A stretch of 64,000 nt of DNA from Ciborinia camelliae (taxonomy: Eukaryota; Ascomycota; Leotiomycetes; Helotiales; Sclerotiniaceae): NCBI GenBank assembly GCA_025890175.1, contig JANPYM010000010.1, positions 443,772 to 507,771 of the forward strand. The letters run 5' to 3'. This document shows, in pieces, positions 1-10,408 of this stretch (the first letter of the stretch is position 1; every line of letters begins with the position of its first letter). The notes beneath the pieces are model-generated. The model ran no database searches and had not been told where the DNA came from. It saw only the letters and a list, made by a program, of their open reading frames with translations. The position numbers and the translations under genes are program-made.

Positions 1-156
1 ATTCGTCAATTCGAACTTGTCGATGAGTTGGTGCTCGTACCACTCTTGGTTGCCTTGGAGTAATTCGATATACTCTTTGAGTTTGTCGTATAATTTCTTC
101 GACGTCGTCTCGATCTGGGCTAGTTGAATGATCCGACCATTCGAGAATGGCCTCCT
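1..156 (-). CDS. Partial exon of an unrecognised gene running off the left edge
   Basis: Read on the minus strand, positions 156 to 1 give 52 codons without a stop, in a frame rich in C- or G-ending codons; the other open frame here is not. The peptide is charged and helix-like (it contains KKLYDKLKEYIELLQ, then QEWYEHQLIDKFEL), which suggests an amphipathic or coiled-coil segment. A plausible 3' splice site (TCATCAG, with CTTAC about 15 bases upstream) sits immediately before it at 157-159, so this would be an internal exon continuing left out of the window. I do not recognise the family. A second minus-strand frame starts with ATG near 198 and is also open to the edge, but its codon use is poor. 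The start and upstream exons are not resolved. Confidence 0.5.
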
Positions 157-433
157 CTGATGACACAGGTGTAAGTTGCATATCCATGTCCACCTTTCCT
201 GCCGAACAAGATCCGACCAAAGAAAATGAATGCAATTTAATGACATTCACCATAACACCCAAGCCAAGCAGCACCGAATATTTAAACCAAAAGTTTAATC
301 AGACGATAACATTCAGCGATGTGTATGTTTGTACTGGAGGGGGGGGGGGTGTGAAGAATTGGGGGATGTGTGGGTAGAGGTAAGAAAGTGTAATAAAGTA
401 CTCGTTCTTTTTTTTTGGTAAGTGTAGGAAAGT

Positions 434-536
434 AGATAGGTAGGTAGGTAGGAAGGTATGTGTGTATGGATGTATGTATGTAGGTATGAATGTATGTACG
501 GAATATGTATGTGTGTATGTGTGTATGTATGTATGA
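434..536. repeat. (TAGG)n / (TATG)n microsatellite
   Basis: A run of TAGG units passes into TATG/TGTG units over about 100 bases. Open frames crossing it on both strands are made of repeated Tyr, Thr, His and Val and are not taken as genes. Confidence 0.85.
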
Positions 537-665
537 GAGAGATGGGTGTGATACGGAGCGGAGCGGTTACCGGTATGGTTATGGTATGTATGGTATGGAA
601 GCTTTGACTTTTGGAATGGAACCAAAGAGAGGAGAGGTTCACGATAGTAGGTATATTACTACTGT

Positions 666-699
666 CAACGCCAACGCCAATGCCAATGCCAATGCCAAT
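666..699. repeat. GCCAAY hexamer repeat
   Basis: Five to six tandem units of CCAACG or CCAATG. In one plus frame they read as alternating Asn-Ala. The variable base is C or T, so the units differ by transitions. Confidence 0.8.
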
Positions 700-3600
700 A
701 TGCCAGTGCACCAACCAGACGTCCACTTTCTCTTTCTTTCACCCAATGCCGATAAAATGGAAAATGATCGAGTTTCGGTAAGAGTAAAGATTCGCTATAG
801 TGGACCTATTTCAAGGGTAATTAATAACGAGAGACTAGGGTGAATTTTCGAATTTTGGCCGAATAAAATAAAATGGTAATCTGGAAGGGGGGTGAAGGGT
901 GGATGAGATGAATAAAGGGTGGATGGATGAGTGAAGGGTCAAGGGATGGTCAGGATAGTCAGGATAGACAGGATGTCATTGTCAGGATGTCAGGATGTTA
1001 GGTTAAGATGGCTGTCAGGGTGAAGGTGTGAAGGGACGGGAGATCGTGCGTAAATTGAAATCTGACAAGGACCCTTACCTTTCTTGACAAGCTTCAAAGT
1101 TGCGCTCTTTCAAATTGAGATAAAGTTCCGTTCCGTTTTGTTTCGTTATGCTCAACTTCAACCTCCAGCTTCAACTTCACCACCAAAAGGTAATGAGTGG
1201 GGTAGGTACCTAGGTAGGTACAATATAGCTAGCTAGGTAGGCAATGAATGGTAAAGGTCAAAGTAATGTTTGATATCGAGAGGTCGAATTTCAAACTCAA
1301 ATTATGAGAAAGAAGTTCTGTTGTAATTTTGTGTTGTGTTGTGTTGTGTTGTATTGAAAATTCCCATCGATGGTTTGTGGACCGGTGGTTGAGATATAAG
1401 GTGGATGGAGGGATGGAGGGATGTACGATCGGGATATCTCTTCCCCTCTTATGGTAGAACGTTGTACGTCGTGCCTAGGTATGTATAACGCAATAAGGAA
1501 AGTTGGGGAAAATATGAATGGGTTCGTGATACGGTATGTGGTACCTGTACGAAGTGAATATGTAAAGCGTGAATGTGTATCGTGATCGTGATCGTGATTG
1601 TGAATCGTGATGGTGAATTGTGATATGTGAGGCGGGAGAAACACAAAGGCGGAAGATACAGAAAGACGATGTACAGATTATGTATTAATAACGAGAAGCC
1701 AAGCCCAGGCAAGCCAGAGCAGGAAGACCAAGTGTTTCCCGTGAGTCCCCCAGAATTGGGATTTGCAGTCAAGAAGGAGAGTGATGACAAGCTGCAATAA
1801 TAATAAATAATAATAATAATAATAATTACTTGTTTAGTTGTTTAGTTGTCTGAATGCTTTTGATTCGATTCGTTTTGCAAGGTTTCCCGGTAAGAAGGCT
1901 TGCAGACTTGCAGTTTGCTCTGCTTTGCTCCAGTTGCTTCGTACTGCTTGCAGATGAACTACTGTACGAAGTAATTGGAATTGTATGGGTAGCTAATAGA
2001 TGAACAGGCCTAGGCGAGAACCATATAAGATGACAGGGTCGCTATTCGTTCCGTGATGATACCTATGATGCAGAAATAAAGCTTAGTTACCTAGGCAGGT
2101 ATGGTATAGATACCGGTAGCTGTCCGGAAGGGAGCGTATGGAGGGTACGGCAAGTAGTAGTCGCTTGGATTGAGAAATTCCAAGGTTATGTATGTAGGTG
2201 CGGTGCGAGGCTGTTTTCGGTTGGTTGATGTTGTTTCTTCGTTTCCATTCTACTTCTATTTCTTATTTCTCCAGACAATGACAAGTCAAGCCTATGTAAG
2301 ACCCGTTTGATTGTTTTGTCAAGAGATAATAATGGTCCGTGAATGGTGGTCCAGGAGGTGAATGGTATGGCGGTATTGTAGTGGACTCGGAAAGGTAATA
2401 AACGAAATAATGGAGATATCATAAAAGGGGGGAAACCTCTGTGTGTTATATGATTTTTTGAAAGGAGAGAGGGGTGACGATATATGTGGTGTTTAGTTCA
2501 GTATGTAATATCATCCTCATATATGGAGTACGATATATGTAATAGTATGTATGAATGATAGTATGGCTCAGATGAAGTGGAACAATTAACTATTACTCAA
2601 AATAGATAGACCTTGGAGATGGAGATGAAGAATAGAATAGAATTTAATCACTAGATGTATTATGGGCAATAATTATAATAATAATAACCAGTCAATAATC
2701 ATGAACCACTGATATTCATTGTGTTCCTGAATTATGCATCAAAATCAAGAAGCTCTAATTAAAACACTTTAAACTCAGGAAATACATGAAATACATACTC
2801 CGTATAGTTAGATCATTCTATAAAAGCCAAATATCTTGCTCTTAAGTAGGCTCAGCTTAAAAGCGTAACATCCCGAATCATGCAAATGCACCAAGATATC
2901 GATATAGGCTAAAAGTTTTTACGAAACTTTCATCTGTTTTGATACTGTAGGTAGTTAGTTCATTGGTTCTAAATTCTAATATTATATTAATATATCTCAT
3001 CTCATTCTCGATAGGTTATGTTGGTTTTTGTCTTGAAGATATCGTGATTAAACGAATGATATGTTCCCAAGCCTATGTTTTAAAACGGTATATACTACAT
3101 ACATACTACACTACATAGAAATGTTTCAGCTCAGGGATGTATTTGGGTTTGAATGAATGAATGGTCGGTCGATCGATATGAGGGGATTCGGGAATTTCTA
3201 CTTTGGAATCACAGTAGGTATGATTTATTTCCCCTTGTGAAAGACATCCCGAAAACCCCCAGCTCCAAGTCTTCATTCGATCTTTGACCCAAAAATGACA
3301 TAGGGTTCCACATTCTATGGGTGAAGGGATTGAGGAATTTGAAGGGACTCGGGAGGGTGAATTTGGAAGCTGGGAAGTTGGGAAATGGTATCCATGTTCC
3401 TATTCCCACTTTCTCGCATGGGTATGGGAGGTTTAAGGTTTTTTCTTTCCGTTGCAGATGTCAGAATTATTGGATGGTTATGATGTGTAGTAATGTTAAA
3501 GAAATGATCAAAACTCAACATTGAATTCATGCATGTACGGAGTATCAAAGTGAATCTATGTGAGTGAATCTATGTGAAGAATTGAAGAAGGTATCCCGAT

Positions 3601-4734
3601 TCCGTATTGTGATTTCATCAATTCCGAGTGATATATCATATTCATATGGGTTCTGGACCGAAAAAAACATCATCTCTCCCTTCTCAACCCCGCCTTCCAG
3701 AGCTTAAAGGTTCAAAGGTACTGCTGTATCACCAAAAGTTAAAAGCTTCCCTTGAATCTCTTCTCTTCCCAAAAGGTTTGTGCTCACTGCTCACTGCTCA
3801 TATAGAATAAATACAGACTCGACCAGAACTTCCCTTATACCAAAAGGGAAATACCAATTCAAGGAATATCCTTACAAGATTTGTTGCATATCTGCAGTAA
3901 GCTAGTGATTTGTTGAAAATGCTAGAGGATTTAGAGAAGTACTCCGTGATATAAATTTATAATTAATCTAATTTATAGAGTTCAATACAAATTACGCACA
4001 ATACCCATAATACCTACTTATAATACCTATAATATATTAGGTACCTATTTAGAGCAAAGGACAAAGTAGGGGGCAATGAACATATCAAGATTTTTACCGA
4101 CGGAATACCTGAGCATTCATTCAATGATACAATCAATGGTACTGTACTTCATTCTTTTTTTACAATGTATTTATAACATCTCGATTAAATTTGACATATT
4201 TTGCAATGAGTCGAATACCTACCTAAGGACCTATATGTCACTATCATGAATTATATCAACCTGCCCTTGATCATCGCACACAACTCAGCTAACTTAACTA
4301 CCCTACCCTACCCAACCCAACAAAAAACATCATCCGGCATCAAAGAATCCATTATTATGACCTTTACCCTCGGACTTCAATGACACTTGCATATTAGATA
4401 CCTACCTACCTACGGTCCTACAGGCTACACCCATTTTTGCATACGCTACTCGCATACATACTTGCAGAAGTGGAAATATTGATCGTCATCGTCGGCCCTT
4501 TCACCATCATCAAGATTGGGGTTTTTTACCCGTTCATCCATCCATATCCAATGTCCATCCCTCGTTATTGCGTGCATTTCTTGCCTTGAGATTGCGATTG
4601 AGATTGAGATTTTCAACCTGGTGCAGGAGAAGAGACGTAGGTACCGGTAGATGATGAGTTAAATCAATGTATGTACAGTACCCAGAAACAACACACACAC
4701 ACACATATATATATAACCAAATTCGGATCAATGA

Positions 4735-5127
4735 ATGTCCTCCTCTCTTAATAGTCCTAAATCCCCTTCATATCCTATACAATACGATGGATTATCTTTT
4801 GGAACCCTCGCCTCTCTTCTCTCTTCCATCTCTTTCAATCCAGACTCTCTCTCGACTCTCAACTCTCACCTGTCACCTACCTACGTCACCACAAACGGCA
4901 ACGGACCGAACCTAGTACCAAACCATCCATCATTTCGGAAAACCAGAACCAGAGAAGTAAGTCAATCAATCATCCTCACTAACCCCTCTTTCCACAATTC
5001 CACACCCAATCCATCCAATGCCTAAATACATAGTATATGTGTGTTACCTTCAGGGGGAGGGACGGGGTACGGAAAATACCCAGCTACCAATTACCAACCA
5101 GTAACGTAGGTATGTCCGTCCTACAGT
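4735..5127 (+). CDS. Weak candidate two-exon gene, unknown product
   Basis: An ATG at 4735 opens a frame of Ser/Pro/Asn-rich sequence. At 4956 there is a GTAAGT donor directly after a GAA codon, then a CACTAAC branch-like motif near 4978, and a TAG acceptor at about 5031. Splicing out these roughly 76 bases, a normal fungal intron size, keeps the frame and gives about 31 further codons to a stop near 5127. TATATATATA and CT-rich DNA lie just upstream of the start. Against it: the protein would be only about 105 residues, has no recognisable domain, and such signals can arise by chance in 64 kb. Confidence 0.22.
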
Positions 5128-6469
5128 AAGGTATCCGAGTGGATACTCTCCAATAGCCCCTACTCAAGTAACTCTACCGAGATACTGTACCTATCTAGGT
5201 ACATAGCTAGGTACGGAAGCTAGGTACCTAATATAGATACAGCTAGGTACCTAGGTAGGTAGTACCAAGCTAAAGATTCCTATCAGGATTACCTTAGCCT
5301 AACGTAGGTTACACAGACAGGCAAGGTAAGATCGAAGGGTTCGAACTTCATTTTGACGTCGATAAGCTTACCATGCATGTCCATAGCCCATGCCCATGCC
5401 CATCCATGCCCTTACCCATGAAGGCAGCGAGCGGCTCTTCATTTCATTAATTTATTTATCTCCGCGCACCCCCGCTCGCGCCCCAGCACCAGCACCAGCA
5501 CCAGCGTCAGCGCCAATATCAACCATGGTTACCAATGTGGAATCGGGATCGAAAGTAGACGACGCGACGGAAGATTGGATACTCATCGGGAAGAATCAAT
5601 GGATGGATGGATCAGCTGGAAATAGAAATCGAAATAGAAATAGGTTGGGTTGTTGTGGATATAGATGCATATGGATATCGATATAGATCCATCCAAGCTT
5701 GAGGACCTCAGGAAAGAAAGAAGGCATCGATCGACTGACCTGGCCTAGGTTTCCTTTGAATGTCCAATACCCAGTATCATTTTGGTCTTTTCTTATCTAT
5801 AGGTAGTAAGTACTACAACGATACACCTACGTACATACCTTGGTAGATACCTCAGTCTGGTATATATCTGTATATCTATATATCTATATATCTACCCACC
5901 TAGGTGTTGATCTACCTATCTACCTACCTATCTACCTACTTCCATAAGCGATGAGATTCAATGAGTAATAAGTAATAAGTATAAATAAATATCCATTTCC
6001 CCATAACCCTCCCTAGCTACCTACCTTCCCTAGCTACCTAGTACCTACCTTCCCATCACTTCACTTCTCGTCACTTCGCTTCTTCAGGATTTGGGTATTC
6101 TTCCTGTAGGTAGGTAGGTAGGTAGGTAGCTAATAGGTATTCCGAACTAGCTACCAGCATTCACCACTCTCAAATATACATATCTAAACGATTCATCTAG
6201 GGAATCCTCACTTCACTTTTTCCTAGCTCGTTTCGTATCGTGGGTGTCGTATTGTAGGGTTGGTTTGGTCCTCATATCTTCTATCTTATATCTTGGTTCC
6301 TTTATACTGCATACTGCATACTTCATGCTATCTTTCTTTATTCCTTGTATTGTATTGTATAATAGAGTATAGTATAGGATAGTAGTAGTAGTGGTAGTGA
6401 TAGTGATAGTAAGCATTTAACTTTAACTTTAACTTTCCCCTTTCTCCCCTCTCTCCCGAAAACTTATTA
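5128..6469. other. Intergenic with palindromic ACCTAGGT clusters
   Basis: Dense TAGGTACCTAGGTAGG-type clusters occur at 5185-5265, 5890-5945 and 6015-6135, with a CAC/CAG-rich patch at 5460-5515. An ATG in good context (ATCAACCATGG, 5525) opens 53 codons containing TEDWILIGK before it runs into an Asn-Arg repeat; it could be an exon remnant but is unsupported. Confidence 0.5.
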
Positions 6470-6864
6470 CAGCAAAACCTCTCTATAAGAATGTTTTTTT
6501 TAGCGCCAAATATAAGGATATAAAAAGGTATCCTTTTATAGAGTTCCGGCTAATCCCGGTAAAATAGCATTTTGATTTATTGAATAAGTAATTTAGATCG
6601 ATTTTAAATATATAAATCCCGATTAATTCCGATCGGGTATAAACTCAGTATAATTTTCATAAATATTTTTATAAATATTTTTAGAAAAGATTTATTATAA
6701 ATTAGATTTTAATTTTGGAACTTTTAACTACGAAGAATAATCCCTATAAGAAAAAATATAACAATATTAGCATTTTTTACATCTAAAATTTAATGGGATT
6801 TAAAATTTAATCCTAATAAAAAGGTTATCCTTATATAAAGGATCCTTATATAAAGGTTCTGCTA
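6470..6864. mobile_element. Small TIR element (MITE), Tc1/mariner (pogo/Fot1-like) type
   Basis: The left end reads CAGCAAAACCTCTCTATAAG. The right end, reverse-complemented, starts TAGCAGAACCTTTATATAAG, an imperfect terminal inverted repeat. A TA dinucleotide flanks both ends (6468-6469 and 6865-6866), as in Tc1/mariner insertions. The 395-bp interior is AT-rich with no open frame, so it is non-autonomous. Terminal mismatches include transitions compatible with RIP. The superfamily is inferred from the ends and the TA duplication. Confidence 0.75.
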
Positions 6865-6866
6865 TA

Positions 6867-8670
6867 CCGTAGATATGGTATGGGACAGAATAAGATGGCC
6901 AGGGATGCGACGGTACTTGTAAGTTTTACTATCTAACTACCTACCATCAATATTATTTCTACAATAATAGATACCTACCTACTATATTGTCCTGGATATC
7001 TAGGTATACAAATAGGTACATAGATATAATATAAAATAATCATTGATACATACCTAGGTACCTACAATCAATCCAGCAAATAATAAAAAGAACCTCGATA
7101 TTTATCCATCCATCCATCCATCCATACCCATCTATCTATTTGATCTACCTCCCCAAGTACCTTCGGTATAAGTACCACCCACCTATATGACGTCGTAACG
7201 ACGTATATATGGATTTTCCAATTTCGAAATTCTAGAACAAGGTGATGAATGACATACATGACCGAATTTTAGTTTGAGTTTGAGTTTTGGGTTTTTTCGT
7301 CACTGGTAATTGACGTGATCGACATGACAGCTGAGAAAATTCATAACTTTAATTCATAAATCGTAGCTGACTTTGAAGGTTATTCTTAGATATCGAGTTT
7401 GAGTATATACATACCTGCTACATACCTAGACGATCAAATGGAATTAAATCAATAGTGTCGCTGGAAACTCTACCTACCTACCTCGTGAGGGAGGGGGGTG
7501 GATGGGTGGATGGATGGATATTTACCGCTCTTGATTCTCGATTCTCGAATCTAGTCTTTTGAGATGGGAGGTTGAGTTGTTCGTTTACTCTTAAATAAGT
7601 CTTGATCCATAGGGTCTATAGGTAGGTTCTAGGGTTCTAGGGTTCTAGGGTTCTAGGGTTCTAGAGTCTATGAAGAGGAAAGTAAAAATATATAATATTA
7701 AATGTTAAATGTCTTTATACTTTAGATATTGGTTTATATAAATGTTATTCTTATAACAATAAGAAGATAAATGAATAAATAAATAAATAAACTTTAAATT
7801 TATAATAGCTTTTTTTTAAATAGATTAGATTAAACAAACTCTTACATTTTTTGTTTTTGTTTTTTATTAGAAAAAGGATCTTGATATCCAGTAGATAGAT
7901 ACTAGATACCTTATAAATTTATCCCTCTTCTTCCTGAAGTCTCGAATCTTCTTCAACGGAAATAGACTCACTTACAACTTCTAAAGTTTCACTCATCATT
8001 TATCTACCCACCTACAGCGAATAAATCCCTTATATACGGTATCATATTCTCCCATCTCCATATCTATTTATATTTATATTCCCCCCCTCTCTTTTCTCCT
8101 CAAATTCCATTGGACTGCTAATATCATATCGATATCTTAATAATACCTATAACTTAGATACTATCTACTAAATAGATTCTATATTCCAAATCCTATCAAT
8201 AACGTGACAGTACTTACCTACCTACCTAGGTATATACAGTACAACAATACAGCAGTAAAGTAGCCTGTAAAAGTATTTTGCTTTTGACATAATATACCGA
8301 TCAATATTACAACCTATATGACGTGACATAACGTGACGACAAGGCTTCCTTCCAAAGAAGCCACGGGATCAGTCACGGGAGGGAGGTTTGCGAACTCAGG
8401 ACTTTATCAGGGGGTCGGTTCAGGAGTTAGTCCTCGGGAGTTGGAGAGTCGGTAAAGGGGGATTGGAATTTGGAACTTGGGATTCGGGAATTTGGGATAT
8501 GTGGTAAGGTGATCGGTCCAGATTTGTAGATTGGATGTTTGTTGAAAGAGGGATGCAGATGTTTTTTTCTTTTTCTTTTTCTTTTTTTGCTTCTTCCCTT
8601 CTTTCCTTTTCGGGATTTGATTGACAATCCTGATTCCTAAATCCTGAACGACTTTTTTTTCGAGCTTAGA
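6867..8670. other. Intergenic; AT-rich patch at 7680-7890, no supported gene
   Basis: Holds ATCC and TAGG microsatellites, the TTCTAGGG tandem at 7625-7665, a 200-bp AT-rich patch, and a pyrimidine-rich strip at 8560-8610. Open frames at 8407-8670 (minus) cross the poly-Lys-like strip and continue into the transposon end, so they are not accepted. Confidence 0.55.
7625..7665. repeat. (TTCTAGGG)n tandem, about five units
   Basis: A short 8-bp tandem with a GGG-containing unit. It superficially resembles telomere repeat but has the wrong unit and is too short to be telomeric. Confidence 0.85.
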
Positions 8671-8680
8671 GTTCCTGATC
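8671..8680 (+). repeat. Target-site duplication, left copy (GTTCCTGATC)
   Basis: Ten bases directly before the left TIR. The matching copy after the right TIR at 27153-27162 is GTTCCTGATT, identical in nine of ten positions with one C/T difference. Confidence 0.8.
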
Positions 8681-8943
8681 ACCCATCTCGCACCCGAATC
8701 GACCCTAATTAGGGTCTTCGGAACTACGTTTGAAATACCCTCTTTAAAATCAAAATACAAATTGGAAACCTCTGTATAATTTACATCTTATATTTAGCCT
8801 GAAATAGCTTTATATTGAAACATATTAAATATATAAATTTTATATCAATCAATAAAGCTTTTCGAAAGCTTTCGATTAATATAATTTATATTATAATTAG
8901 AGCTAGCGTTTAGGTTTTGTATTAAATTGAAATGATTATATAG
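8681..8943 (+). repeat. Left terminal inverted repeat
   Basis: It matches the reverse complement of 26880-27152 along its whole length with scattered differences, many of them transitions. It shares the motifs AAAGCTTTTCRAAAGCTTTC and TTATATTTAGCCT. Beyond about 8943 only short TTATATAAG motifs still correspond. Confidence 0.82.
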
Positions 8944-8969
8944 GTTATAAAATTGTATATTATAAATAT

Positions 8970-9046
8970 ATGCTTATATAAGTATACAATCTTATATAAG
9001 TATACGATCTTATATAAGTATACAAATTTATATAAGCATATATGTT
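8970..9046 (+). repeat. 18-bp tandem repeat inside the transposon
   Basis: About four units of the type CTTATATAAGTATACRAT. The CTTATATAAG core is itself palindromic. Related motifs occur near the right TIR at 26845-26880. Confidence 0.75.
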
Positions 9047-9094
9047 TATAATGCATGTGCCCAAAGGCCTAGATATTATTATTTTTGTAAAATT

Positions 9095-9860
9095 TTATAA
9101 TTAATATAAATCGCTAACGTTTTATTTAAATTTAATAAAAGATATATTAATCAAAAGCTTTAATTGTATTTTATAATTTGATATTAATTTTATATATTTT
9201 ATAAATAATTTGAAGGTTTTATATTAATTTTAATATATTAATATAATAAAAGTATAATTTCATTTATATATAATTTTCAAAATATTATGTCGCCAATGTT
9301 ATAGTATTTTAAATTTTTAATATTTTTTAAAATATTACAACATTAGCGATGTAATATTTTAAAATTTTATAAAAAATACAGATCGCTAATCTTTTATTCA
9401 AATTTAATAAAAAATATATCAATTGAAAACTTTAATTATATTCTATAATTTGATACTAATTTTATATATTTTATTAAAGATTTAAAGATTTTATATTGAT
9501 TTTAGTATATTAGTATAATAAAAATATAATTTTAATTTTTAAAATACTACGTTGCCAATATCGTAATATTTTAAATCTTTAATATTTTTTAAAATACTAC
9601 GGTGTTGGCAACATAGTATTTGAAGATTTTATAAAAAGTATAGATTGCTAGCCCCTTATTCAAATTTAATAAAAAATATATCAATTGAAAGCCCTAATCA
9701 TACTTTATAATTTGATATTAATTTTATATATTTCATTAAAGATTTAAAGGTTTTATATTGATTTTAATATATTAGTACAATAAAAGTATAATTTTATTTT
9801 TTAAAATATTATATTGTTAATGTTGTAATATTTTAAAATAATTTTAATAGTTTTAATTTG
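9095..9860 (+). repeat. Three tandem units of about 265 bp inside the transposon
   Basis: The landmark TCGCTA (TTGCTA in unit three) recurs at 9111, 9383 and 9645. Each unit then repeats the same order of words, including AATTTAATAAAA, ATAATTTGATA and ATTTTAATATTTTTTAAAAT. Each of the first two unit junctions carries an inverted pair containing an ATTAGCGAT/TTGGCAAC-like arm. Units differ mostly by A/G and C/T changes. Confidence 0.75.
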
Positions 9861-10180
9861 ATATTATATATTGAATTTAAAAGAGTTATAAATTATAATT
9901 TTGATATTTCAATATATAATATTATAAATTATATTATTTTTAAATAATAATTAAAATGAAATTTCAAAAATATTATAAAATTGATTTATAATCGATTAAA
10001 TATTAAAATATATATCGATTTTTAAAATATTAAAATAATTATATTTAATTGAAAAATTGAGATTTTTAAAAAATAAAAATATTATTCAAATCCTAGAATT
10101 CTAAATAATAATAAAAAATTTATATATTTTTTTTAAAAATTTATTTCAAAAATAATTATATTTCATTTTATAATTTAAAT

Positions 10181-10185
10181 ATAAT
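10181..10185 (+). repeat. TSD ATAAT, left of LTR element 1
   Basis: Identical to 17078-17082 on the far side of the element. Pairing these two sites, rather than the two sides of either LTR, shows that both LTRs belong to one insertion. Confidence 0.8.
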
Positions 10186-10408
10186 TGTCGGTTCATCTTA
10201 GGGTGATGAATATATATATGTAGTAATAGGGTGACTAATAATAGTAGATATAAAACTCGTTATAATATTAATAATATTTTAATTAAAAAAGTATAAATAA
10301 AAGTATTTTAATATAAATATATATTGTATTTAACTTGTGTTAGTGTATGTGTAAACAAAAATATATAATAGGGTTATATAACTATTAAAGATAATCTTTA
10401 TTATAATA
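10186..10408 (-). repeat. LTR of element 1 (3' LTR by inferred orientation)
   Basis: Aligned base by base to 16853-17077, the mismatches are all transitions, apart from a 2-bp TA difference in a TATATA run. Its left part keeps G (TCTTAGGGTGATGA) where the other copy has A. Its right part is fully converted to A+T where the other copy is GC-rich. Confidence 0.88.

Larger units (their letters stand above)
157..4734. other. Intergenic, moderate GC, simple repeats, no supported gene
   Basis: Only short open frames occur, and they overlap simple repeats or lie on both strands at once. The stretch holds TAGG/TATG-type microsatellites (434-536), a hexamer repeat (666-699), an AAT run near 1798-1828, and clusters of the palindrome ACCTAGGT (1203-1240, 2085-2130). 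The 5' end and promoter of the minus-strand gene at 1-156 could lie here, but no exon chain could be set with confidence. Confidence 0.6.

Noticed and set aside
490..843. A 117-residue frame containing an Asn-Ala repeat
   Set aside because: Its first third is TATG microsatellite and the middle is a hexamer repeat; the remaining 45 residues are unsupported.
5525..5686. A gene starting at 5525 with a good ATG context and TEDWILIGK
   Set aside because: It runs into an Asn-Arg repeat and stops after 53 codons with no convincing donor site; kept only as a note.
7625..7665. Interstitial telomere from TTCTAGGG repeats
   Set aside because: The unit differs from TTAGGG and there are only about five copies.
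9095..9860. CRISPR-like array from evenly spaced repeats
   Set aside because: Whole 265-bp units repeat, with no unique spacers, and the genome is fungal.
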